Shown here one piece after another: positions 35,529 through 45,491 of a stretch of 64,000 bases of DNA; position 1 is the first letter of the stretch, and every line of letters begins with the position of its first letter. The stretch covers positions 5,276,146-5,340,145 of the forward strand of contig RPFO01000027.1 of assembly GCA_009746045.1 (NCBI GenBank), read 5' to 3'. This stretch comes from Mesostigma viride (taxonomy: Eukaryota; Streptophyta; Mesostigmatophyceae; Mesostigmatales; Mesostigmataceae). The translations under genes were made by a program, and so were the position numbers. The notes under the pieces were generated by a model. It saw only the letters and a list, made by a program, of their open reading frames with translations, made no database searches and had not been told where the DNA came from.

Positions 35529-38500
35529 TCATTCCCATGCTTCCTCCTCCTCCTCCTCCTCCTCATCGCTACTCTCGCTACTCTCACAAACAAAAGAAAG
35601 TTGGGGCTCTTCCGCCCCCGTCTCAGCGACGGCCGCGGCACCATCCTGAAAAAACTTTTCGCGGCCAAAGGCATTAGCCGCATGAGGGCACCCGCAGATG
35701 AACTTTAAGACTTCCTCCAGCGTGGTGTACGTCGCTCCCTTGCCGTCGGACCAAACCGTCTCGATCTTCAAAGCCCCGCCATTCTCATGTACTTCTGTGA
35801 CCCACCCGTGAAAACGGGTCTTGGCAGCACCCCACAAGGCGCACAGCCTTCTCCCTTTCAGCGCGCGCAGCCCGTGCTCAACAAAGTGTGCCGCACATGC
35901 AGCTTTTGACGTCGCTGCAGCAGCTTGCTGCGTTTGAAAACCAGCAAAGTGCACGTGTGGATGGTCATCTAAGGCCTGGAGGGTAATTGCACGAGATAGC
36001 TTACGTGCTGCTGTCAGCGACGGAGTGTGGACAGCCTGCCCTGATGCACCAACTGTCCAGTGTTGAACGATGATTTCCGATGCCGACACCGTCAGGCCCG
36101 GCCCACCGCCTGCGAGCGAGAGCTTGTTAAACTGACCTTCCCAGGAGGGTGAGTAAAACACGGAAACAGTCAGAGTCCCGCGTGAACGAACAGTAGACGC
36201 ATCCATGACCTTCACCAAGAGCTCCTCTGGCCAGGGCATGCCTTCCCCGCACGTCACCGCAGGTCTCTTGATGATGAGAAAGTCTCCGCGGGAGATAATG
36301 CCGGGATTTACGGAAAAAATATGACCCGCAGTCGCAATGGTCCGTGCACCACCGGTGGCATCCGCAGGAGAATTGGAGGCAACTCCAGTAGGAGGATTGG
36401 AGGCAAGCGTGGCAGGCGTGGCAGATGCGGCCGGCAGGCGCTCAGCCTCGCGTCGCGCCCGGTGAATGGCAGTTTGCACCTCGTGCCGGCGGTTGCCTGC
36501 ATGGCTGATAATTGGGTGCAGCGGCGCTTCCAAAGCACGGGCAGCCCGCATCACCGCCTGATCCCCTGCACTGTGGAGGCAAAAAGGGAGGGGCTTGTGT
36601 TTTTGCTGCTCCCTGCACTCCGTCAGAGCTTGGATCATGCGGTCAAACACCGACGCTTCTTCTTCCACTTGCTCCGGCTCAGCGGGGAAGCCGCGGATCT
36701 CCTCGTTGAGCTCTGCTTGCTTTGCATCCGTCGATCATGATGTCTGGAAACACTCGGTTGAGTTTAGAGCAATGACGGCGGATTGCGCGATCGCCATCCC
36801 AATCTGCAAACGCGGCAACACCTGGGCTGCCCTTGGGCGCCTTGGTCGCCTCCATGACTAGCACGCCGCGGAGCTCTTTGCCATCACTCACACGCTTCGA
36901 AGAGACAGTAACCATGTCGCATGGCTCCTCGTTCGGCCCAAGAGGCCTCCAACAGTTGGCGGGCACATCAGCTAACACCTCTGCCGTGGCAAGTCGGTAG
37001 CGCAAAAAGCAGTCATCACCAACGTCCGCCCCTGCACCTTCATCGTGATGGCCGAATAGCTCGATATCAAATATCTTGCTGACCGGCCGATGCTCCACCA
37101 CAGGTTGGTTGGTTGACGCGTCCATAACCACGTCAGCAGACTTGACCCAACGCCCAAGATCTGGGTCCATGCAGCCTCGAAGCCACGTTGTGAAGTCCAG
37201 CGCTGCATTGACGAGCTGCAAGCAACAAGCATAGAACAAACAGTTGCAATAAGAGGCGAGTAAGCAAGGTGATTATTGGTTAACTATGGCATGCTAAATG
37301 ACAAAGCCCCCACCTACAAACACGCTCAATATATATTAAAAATATAATTACTTACAGCAGAGTGAAATCACTCAAACCAAAGCAAACGCCCAGCTATAAA
37401 CCTATATACAGAGCCATGTCAAAGCTCTATACTACGATAAGACCAATGGAAACGCCTAACGGGAGGAACCCCGAACCTAATAGCCCTGCTGCACCGCGCA
37501 AAATCAGCCCGCGTACGGCGGAGCATGATGTCAGCCATGGCCCGAGTCAGCGCCACCGACAAGCGCTGACGCCAATATGACGTCCAGGTCCGCGCCGACC
37601 ATGGGGCCCGCTGGCCCTCCAGGTCCAGCCGGTCCTCCCGGAGCCGGCAACACTCCTTGAAGAAGGCGGAGGTCAGGGGCCCCATGGCCCCAAACTCCTC
37701 CAGGACAAACCGGGCACCACACGATGGTGCCCGACGTCGCCGTAGGCCAGGAGCTTGGCCCGCTCCGCCCGGTCCGCCGTGTAACCTGCCGTGAGGGAGG
37801 CCCCAGCCACGTGGCTAAGGGCCAAGGGCCGTGCCACCGAAACGTCAATAAGCAGATGCCGGCCACCCCCCTCAAAGTCCAGCACCACGATGTCAGGCCG
37901 GTGGTTGGGGGAATAGAAGGCAGCGCCATCCGCATCCTCGGACCGGATGTTCGCGTGGGGGAAAACCGACCGAATCATGGCGAGCACCACCATCAGGAGG
38001 ACAGTGCGCAAATACAAATACCAATTCTGATTCTGTTGGCCCCCCATGCAGGCAAGGTGGTGAGTCCCCGTGGGATCCAGCGGCTGCCCACAGCTACCAC
38101 AAGGCCGCCCGGCCGGAACAAGAGGCTGCGGGGCGAATAGCTGGTGCCGGAGCGCCACCGAGTAGTGGCTGGGAGCCAAGGCGAATGGGGGGGCCATAAA
38201 TATATATAGAATGTATGGGTATATATTCTCAGAGAATGATAAATCACAGAGGCGAGATTGGCATGCTACATATGGAAAAGAAGAAGAACCCGGAAGAAAT
38301 TCATAGTATTTTAAAGAAAACCAACCTTGGCAGATGGCGGCAGTGGGTTTATTGTCGCCATGCTCCCGGATGGGCCTTGCTCGTAGAAGTGTGCAAAGGC
38401 ACGCGTCAGCCCTTGCAACACATCTTGAAATGTCAGCATGAGCACCGGTGCGAGATCTGACACACGGTTCTTCATCCCGTTGTACCACCGGATAAACCAA

Positions 38501-40584
38501 CCAAATCTCTGATCAGCGTCATTATGGGTGTGCCCCGGGGGCAGGCGGCACACCCTGATGAGAGAAAAGAGACGGCGGTTAATGAGAACCGCTAGAAAGC
38601 CCAATAGCTCGCTATTCATGTAGTCCCCACCCCCGTCCACTTGAAGGACGAGTGTCGTGGCAAGGCCAAACTCGCGGATCTCAGGATTGTGGGACCTTTC
38701 CCATGGTCGCTCAACCACCACTTCCAACAATTGGTGTGTGAGCAGCGTCACAGTGACACGCCCTGAATTACCAGAAACCTCAGAATTGGCTACCCAAGGC
38801 ATGATCACCCAGAAGTACGTCCTCACTCCGTGCAAAATCGAGCAAACCAGCTGGTAGGGTATATGTAGCTTGCGGCTGCTAAGCCACTCTTTCGAGGCGC
38901 TGCCCCTGGTTGGAACCGCCGTCTTCATTTTCGCCAGACCATCAATGACTATGGAAACAAAATAGTGCTTGGCGCCCATGGGCCTATTGCTTGCAGTTGT
39001 TCTAGCTGTTCTTATGCTGCCTATATGTGATGCTTTTACAGCTCCCCCTCCCCCCTAGAATGCATGCAAAGTGTGGCATGTTGGACAGTGCCCTTTAACA
39101 ACTTCATCTGGCTGCTATCCTGTGTAAGTTGCCATACAAATGTGGTGTCCTCTCCTTCCTGGGTGGTGGCCAGCATGCCCGTGACATTAAACAAGCTATG
39201 GTATATGCTTGGAGAGAGTTTGCCGTAAGGGGTGGGTCATGTTCAAGCCAGGCAACCTCAGCAACCAAACAACCTTATATTGCATGATCTGCCCCATCTG
39301 TGACACCGTTAGGCACGCGTATATATGCGTGCAGCCACAGCACGGTACGGCCTTGTTATACGCTGCCCCACCTCCCCAAGGCCGCGTAGGGTCCCGTGGG
39401 GCCCTGAGGATTGGTAAGAAGCTCATGGGACTGTGTGGGTGGCGTGGTGATGGGTGATATACATGGTGGTCCTAAAAAGTCCTAGTTTCAATTTTGGGCC
39501 ATTTTTTTCGTTCGAGGTCTGCCATGGGGCAGGGCCAGTTTTGGTACTAAACGTCGTTATTTGAACCTAGGTCTTTGATAGAAATTAAAAACCTATATTA
39601 TTTCTCAGTGGCACAAATGGCAGGGTCAAATGTTACTGTTTACATGATTAAATACGCATTCCCCAGCGTCCTAAATTTAGGACTTTTTGCAGGCTTTTGG
39701 ACAATAATTTTCGTGCGATATTTCTCAATCCAGACTCGCATGCTTACTCTCACTGCTTCAAAAATTTTCCTGAAAAGCGAAATGCCAGCTACAGGTGTTC
39801 CGTAGTCCTGCTGCTCTGCAGTGTAGTCCGAGTATAAAGTCTTCTTGCACGGTTGCTCAATGATGCTGGCGCCATCCCGGGGATCCTTCTCAACTGCTGG
39901 GCAGAACCAACGCCGAATCCACAGCTCACAAAGCGCCTTGGCCTCCCCAATCTTGGCAGACAATGACCGGGATACCCCAATGCGCCGTCCAGCAGTGCTA
40001 CCCAAGCCGGACTCCAAATCACGATCGCCAGGCAAAGGTCGAGGGCGGGTTGTCTCCTTGACAGCCGTGTGCCACATATTGGGGTTGACATACAAAGCAC
40101 GGCGGAAAGCGGCTTCACACATGCGATGCCGAAACGGGGTTGCCGACTCTGGCTGATGCCTGTCAGCTGGGTAAGTAACGTAGCCATCCACTGCGAAAAG
40201 GAAGCAGCCCTCGTCTCGACTGCATTTGTGACGCAAGCTCCCCGGAATTTCATCTTCTTTCTGACCCGCTTGGTAAAGCTGGTTCGATATCAAATGTTTC
40301 CGATCCGCCTGCTTCGGCTTGGACCAAAAGTCTGACCTCATCGCTCTTATCTCCTCGAAATGCACGCTTCGCAAACAATGGCGGCCACACCCACAGTCCC
40401 AGTCCCTGCTAAGTGCCGCAGCACAGGACGCATCCGTGGTGCATTTCGCTAAGACGGCGGCAGCGCTAAATCGGAGCCCTCGTCTCTCCATGACGAGCAA
40501 CACGACCACCAGGACAAGCAGCGAGAATAGCATTCCAATAACCTGCGCCCCCGCATCGGGCTCCATAATGCCCAGGCCCTTCAT
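35529..40584 (-). CDS. DUF7869-like transposase gene (multi-exon, one frame break)
   Basis: Probable transposase of the surrounding element. Minus-strand exons: about 40584-39748 (Cys cluster CGCGRHCL, then RRALYVNPNMW; donor GTAAGC), about 38979-38323 (IVIDGLAKMKTAVP, LVLQVDGGGDYMNSELLGF, LPPGHTHNDADQRFGWF), and about 37215 to the stop at 35529. The Asp of VIDG, the Asp of QVDGGGDYMN and the GHTHxDxD motif form the core by which I recognise this family; they are candidates for acid catalytic residues. In the last exon the frame shifts by one base near 36700; the next frame (36668-35529) runs to an acidic tail of Glu and Asp. Joins are inferred and an exon between 39748 and 38979 may be missed. 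The second intron contains a LINE fragment. Family function is not experimentally known to me. Confidence 0.6.
37419..38190 (-). pseudogene. Non-LTR retrotransposon C-terminus with endonuclease-like domain
   Basis: Lies in an intron of the transposase-like gene. From about 38190 the frame reads a zinc finger CGSCGQPLDPTGTHHLAC, then HRPDIVVLDFEGG and LLIDVSVARP, with KLLAYGD following. The RPD...D...K order fits the restriction-like endonuclease found at the C-terminus of some LINEs. Near 37700 the frame shifts by one base and goes on (FFKECCRLREDR, RADFARCSR) to a stop at 37419. Reverse transcriptase is absent, so the copy is 5'-truncated. An alternative view is the C-terminal region of another TE class. 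Confidence 0.55.
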
Positions 40585-40611
40585 GGCTTTAGGAACTGCG
40601 TAATATTATAC

Positions 40612-40935
40612 GGCCGCCCCCTCCCCCTCCCCCTCCCCTCCCCCTCCCCCTGCCCCTCCCCTCCCCCTCCCCTCCCCCTCCCCTCCCCCTCCCCCTCTCC
40701 CCTCCCCCTCCCCCTCCCTCCCCTCCCCCCCCCTCCCCCTCCCCCTCCCCCTCCCCCCCCCTCCCCTCCCCCTCCCCTCCCCCTCCCCCTCCCCCTCCCC
40801 CCCCCCCCCCCTCCCCCTCCCCTCCCCCTCCCCCTCCCCCTCCCCCTCCCCTCCCCCTCCCCCTCCCCCTCCCCCTCCCCCTCCCCTCCCGCTTCCATCG
40901 CTTCCATCGCTTCCATCGCTGGTGCTTCCATCGCT
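40612..40935. repeat. Polypyrimidine tract (CCCCTCC)n and (CTTCCATCG)n
   Basis: About 275 bp of C-rich runs punctuated by T, then four copies of CTTCCATCG. It sits just upstream of the start of the transposase-like gene, between the two divergent genes. Gly-rich open frames on the minus strand are artefacts. Confidence 0.9.
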
Positions 40936-40990
40936 GGTTCATTATCCCCTACATGTAAAGACCATCGGGCATTCTGGAGTACAATTTGGT

Positions 40991-41228
40991 GGTGTGCCGG
41001 TGTGCCGGTGTGCCGGTGTGCCGGTGTGCCGGTGTGCCGGCCAGTGATTGGCCCGTTGCAGATTTGCTGACATGAGCCTAATAAAAATTGGCCGCAAATT
41101 CGTCCGGTCGCACGTGGGCACAAGATTTGCGGCCAATTTTTACTAGGCTGCATATCAGAAAATCAGCAACGGGCCAATCACTGGCCGGCACACCGGTACA
41201 CCGGCACACCGGCACACCGGCACATCGG
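40991..41228. repeat. Foldback sequence: 64-bp inverted repeat flanked by inverted octamer arrays
   Basis: Left arm about 41038-41099 and right arm about 41124-41187 are reverse complements with roughly seven mismatches (CCGGCCAGTGATTGGCCCGT against ACGGGCCAATCACTGGCCGG). Loop about 24 bp. The symmetry extends into (GTGTGCCG)n on the left and (CGGCACAC)n on the right. It lies in the promoter interval of the divergent gene pair. Confidence 0.9.
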
Positions 41229-41362
41229 CACTCCACCCATTTGTACTCCGTGCCATGGTGCCACCACCGACTCAATAATTCGTGCACTTGGATGCATTTC
41301 GTGGAAATTTTCAGCCATTCTGGCCAGGTATTGGCGTAGTTCGGAAATCCGGATAGCTGAGA

Positions 41363-43825
41363 ATGGCTAGCGGCGCGCAGCCGCAGGCAGGTATTGAAAA
41401 CAATGGCGGGGATGCCGGACATGTGGAGCATGCCAGTGAAAAGGACGCAGTAGCACCACCGGGGCAAGAGAACACAATGGATACAGGCCCTGTATCAGTG
41501 GGCGCTGTAGGTGATGAAGTACAGAAGAAAAGGGCATCAAACGTGTACGTCAGGGGAGCAGTCAATGAACTTCATAGAATAATTGCCTCCGGTGCTTCGG
41601 ATGAGGAAACCGACCAAACAGCCAAAACGGATGGGAAATCTCAGGCACCATCGCAGGACCCAGTTGCGCAGAAGTGCCTCGTCAAGTATCTGGGATATTT
41701 GGGGGTGCTCGTGAAGGCCGGCAGCCTCTCGATTGCATCCGGGGGTGCTACTGCGGGCAAGCCAGTTGTGCTTCACATGCTCGACGTGGGCAAGGGTTTT
41801 CCAACCAACAGCAGGTTCATCAACGGTATTCCTCAGATAACCGTTCCAGAGCACAACATCACACGAGCTCACAAGTTCTACACGCTGCCTGATGAAAAGG
41901 ATTCCCTGGCCCAACTAGACACCAAGAGTGACTGGCCTCCGCTGTATGTTTCGTGCAAAAAGGCTAGCTCTCGTAGCACCGCCAAGGTGACGTCGTTCTC
42001 CATCGGTGACATCTGCAGTCATGCGGATCCTGAGCTAATGCGTGACCTGCGTGCCACTCCCACGGGCAACACCGCTGTGCGGCTTGTCATCCTCGGACTC
42101 GCTTGTGTGAGGGCAGCCAGCGGCTCCCATGACTACCCGGCCTTTGTGGCGTTGGTGCGTCCCATTTACAGCTGCGAGGAAGGAGAATGGAAGGTTACCT
42201 CATTCGCCTCCGGTGAAATCCGTGTAGCGTGGTGCCGACCATATAACTTGACGATTGACCCTGCCGCCACCGCCGAATTACATTGCTATTCGAGTACTAC
42301 CTTGGCGGATGCCATGGCGGACATCACGTCAGTGTTTACCCGCCCGGAGTCGCGCATCAACCAGTTAAAGAGCGTGACCAACACGACCACCGGGCAGGGC
42401 TATCATGTAAGTATCTCAGATCGGTTTTGCATTGTTGACATTCATATGCTAGAACATGCCATGCGCAATCCAACCGCAGCCGAGCGCAAACCACACTGGC
42501 GCATATGATCAATGTGCATACTAGAAGACACCATCAGGAGCACTCTATTTGTAAGCACCATAAAACATTAATTTCCAAGTATTGTTGATGTAAAATGTCA
42601 ATCTCTGTATGCGTGCATGTTTACAATTCAGGTGCTCGCTGTCGTCCCGCCTGCTCCATCCGCTGAAGATGAAGATGAAGATGAAAGCGGGGGCGATGCC
42701 AGCTATGACCTGGACGATGAAGAGGAGGTGGAGGAGGAGCACAATGGTGGGGAAGGGGGGGGTGACGATGGCAGCCAGGAACAAACATCACCCGTCAAGC
42801 CCAAGAAGCGCGTCTCGAAGGCGGCGGGGGGGGGGGGCCAGCGGAGCTTGCGCCCTGCACGCCAGCTTGAATACCAGGGCGGGAAGGCACTGCCGCCTCG
42901 CGCAGCAAAGTCAGCACCGTCCGAGAGTGCGATGCCAGCAGCTCCCCCGGCAGCTCCCCCTGCAGGGTGGCTAGCGCCCCTTACTCAGGGGTTGCAAGCA
43001 GCACAGGCAGCAATCGCAGAGATGAAGGACTGGGTGGGGTTTCAAGCGAAGCAAGGGAGGAAGAAGGCGCCGCCGTCTGTGGCTATGCAGATCGCTGATT
43101 TGAATGCAAAGGTTTCCAAGTGCCAATCATAATTGGCAGCGCGTGCAAAGCCGGCTGCCGCCCCAGAGAACCCCGCGACTGAGAAGCTGAAGTAACAGGT
43201 CAAATCCCTGACGGAGAGGGTTGATGCTTTGGAAAGGGAACGAGTGCCATGCACGCCTGTTGAATGTGCTCCAACCTCAAGCCGCGGCACGGAGTTTCAC
43301 CGGCCGACCATTCCTGCTGCGCCTCCCACATTGCGGCAACGTGAAGGCTTCACCGGCACGCAGGGGGCAGAATGGCAGCCGGCACGCCGTGAGCCACAGC
43401 CGCGCAAGCGCACACCCGCGATCGATGGGGCAAGGAAGCTGGATTGGCAAGATGAGCCAGAGCCGCGCACGCGCGCACCCGCGATCGATGAGGCAAGGAA
43501 GCTGGATTGGCAAGATGAATCGCATGGCCTGTACGAGCCTTATGACTCCTATTATATGGCCCACGGTGAGCCCTTGCAGGGCGCTTACCGTTATGCCGCC
43601 ATGAGGGAGCCAGATAGGCCACATTATGCTGAGGGACATTATGCAGCAATTACTCAGCATACTCGTCTCACGACTCACAGCAACTTTGATGATGAACGCA
43701 TGCGTGCTCGCAGCGCCCCCCGCCCCCCGCCCCCCGCCCCTCCATCGCGGAAAAGGCATCAGCCGTACTCGCAAGATGCAAATGAGCGAGGGGAACCACT
43801 TTATTATGGTTCATGTTCATATTGA
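41363..43825 (+). CDS. Acidic, proline-rich protein of unknown function, partner gene of the transposase-like gene
   Basis: Exon 1, 41363-42406, starts at ATG (MASGAQPQAGIEN) and ends at donor GTAAGT; exon 2 starts at 42632 after TTCAG, same phase. Exon 1 encodes a 348-residue globular-looking part (KCLVKYLGYLGVL, LVILGLACVRAA). Exon 2 begins with an Asp/Glu-rich run (EDEDEDESGGD), then a basic PVKPKKRVSKA and Ala/Pro-rich sequence. A TAA at 43130 ends the frame, but the same frame stays open and coiled-coil-like after it, with a second TAA at about 43196, up to 43825. A 20-residue motif around ARKLDWQDE is duplicated in tandem there. I do not recognise a family. Either the protein ends at 43132 or the locus is a recent pseudogene. 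Confidence 0.6.
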
Positions 43826-44084
43826 TCGTGTTTGCACCTTTTTGTCAGTTTTCAGCCATTTATTCAGCTTTTTTAATAAATATGCTGTGATGTATTAGTT
43901 GGCGAACAAAGGAATTGTGGTTGCGATCACGTAGTACTTGCTTCTCCATGTGTTACATGTAGGAGACATTGGAGACAATGCTGATAATCAATTAATATTT
44001 GTCTCAAGTAATCATCAATATTTTATTTTGCCATGTGCTTGCATTACTTGCGTAGGAAAAGTCAAAAAATGATGTGTCAAGACA
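43826..44084. other. 3' flank of the plus-strand gene
   Basis: AT-rich; contains AATAAA-like TTAATAAATATGC at about 43873, a possible polyadenylation signal. No gene. Confidence 0.4.
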
Positions 44085-44515
44085 TGTCACGGTGGCACGG
44101 TGGCACGGTGGCACGGTGGCACAGTGGCACCCCACGTTGGGCAGTGCTTGTGGGCAATATAACATTAGTATTGGACGTTATGTTACCTCGTGACACCATA
44201 CAAAATCATAAAATGGTAGTTTTATGGTGGCATGGTGTGCCGGTGTGCCGGTGTGCCGGTGTGCCGGTGGCACAGTGACACACCACGTTAGGCAGTGCTT
44301 GTGGACATTATAACATTAGTATTGGACGTTAGGTTACCTTGTGACACCATACAAAATCATAAAATGGTAGTTTTATGGTGGCATGGTGTGCCGGTGTGCC
44401 GGTGTGCCGGTGTGCCGGTGTGCCGGTGTGCCGGTGTGCCGGTGTGCCGGTGTGCCGGTGTGCCGGTGTGCCGGTGTGCCGGTGTGCCGGTGGCACTGTG
44501 GCACACCATGCACGT
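44085..44515. repeat. Right satellite array: (GGCACGGT)n and (GTGTGCCG)n
   Basis: Octamer runs GGCACGGT (44088-44125) and GTGTGCCG (44237-44270; about 13 copies at 44385-44490) alternate with two copies of a spacer of about 145 bp (ACATTAGTATTGGACGTTA, ATCATAAAATGGTAGTTTTA). The octamers are the reverse complement of those in the left array. It ends eight bases before an LTR. Confidence 0.9.
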
Positions 44516-44522
44516 TAGGCAG

Positions 44523-45211
44523 TGTAACGAACCCATCCGGGTCGTGCGAAAGATCCTATGTTAGGGTGGTTAATATGGAAATCTGGGTCAACCGCTCACC
44601 ACTCTCCGGGAGTGGTATTAACGGAGCAGTTGCGGCATTTACACTGCTACGGCTCACGGTGATTAATATTGCATTAATCTACACAACCCACATTCAGGAT
44701 AGAGCCACCAAATGCAGTTGGAATTATGCCCCAGGTTCAGACAGGTGATAACACACACTTTATTCCGAACCAAGAGGACGAGACTCTCGTCCTCGGACCA
44801 ATTTCACCTAGGTCTGCCACCAAGCTGGCAAGGGGCGCCGACATGGCGCCGACCTTCCAGCGAATTCCAAAGCATGCAGTCCACACAAGATCCTCGGGTC
44901 GACATCGACCCCCGCCAGCTGGCTACAGAATCCACGCATGAGTACAATATCTCAACCAGCTGTAAAGTACGCAGCGCGGCGCGAATGCACCGGCCTACTA
45001 GCTCTAGAAGATCTCGAACATCAACCTAGGCCCAAAATAACCGGTCCGAATCACACAAACTATCATAGTTCCATACAAAAATCCTGACCAAGGGACAATT
45101 CCCAAATTAAGTCCCGAAATGAATCCCAAAGTCCTACGGACTATGACAACAAGCCAAAATACATAATTTATTCCATTGTTGCGCCCGTTCCAAAGGGTCG
45201 GGTTCGCAACA
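44523..45211 (-). mobile_element. 3' LTR of copy D (family 1)
   Basis: Plus-strand TGTAACGAACCC...GGTTCGCAACA, 689 bp, homologous to the other family 1 LTRs. On its upper side lies CTCCTCCCCCTCCCCGGGGG (minus-strand polypurine tract, 45212-45231), so this is the 3' LTR of a leftward element. Confidence 0.85.
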
Positions 45212-45231
45212 CTCCTCCCCCTCCCCGGGGG

Positions 45232-45491
45232 ACGGTAGTCCCTACCGTCATGTAGATAAGGCCCAGCAACTAAAGGGAGAAAGCACACAACAAACATGTT
45301 ACTAACCACACATGGTTACTCTACTTGCCTCGCAGGGCAAAAATTCAGGTTGACCATAGGGGTACTATGTCCCAGCCCATGTTCACCCATCAGACTAGTA
45401 AAACCAATTCCCCCAGAACTTGCCACACAAGGACAAGTTTTGACGTAGTCAAATAGTGGAATTCTTCCAACCACACTGCCGACCTTCTTGG
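45232..45491 (-). other. 3' UTR of copy D
   Basis: Holds the family 3' UTR block at 45340-45450, matching 24040-24180. No coding sequence between the ORF3 stop and the polypurine tract. Confidence 0.6.

Noticed and set aside
40581-41153. Gly/Arg-rich minus-strand ORF of 190 codons
   Set aside because: Reads through the polypyrimidine tract and the octamers; no independent coding signal.
41363-43825. Reassignment of TAA (and TAG) to glutamine, as in some ulvophycean algae
   Set aside because: The PDE ends in TAA at the expected place, copia pol ends in TAG, and the long cyclase exons contain no in-frame TAA or TAG.
44237-44490. CRISPR-like regular array
   Set aside because: The octamers are contiguous with no unique spacers, and the genome is eukaryotic.
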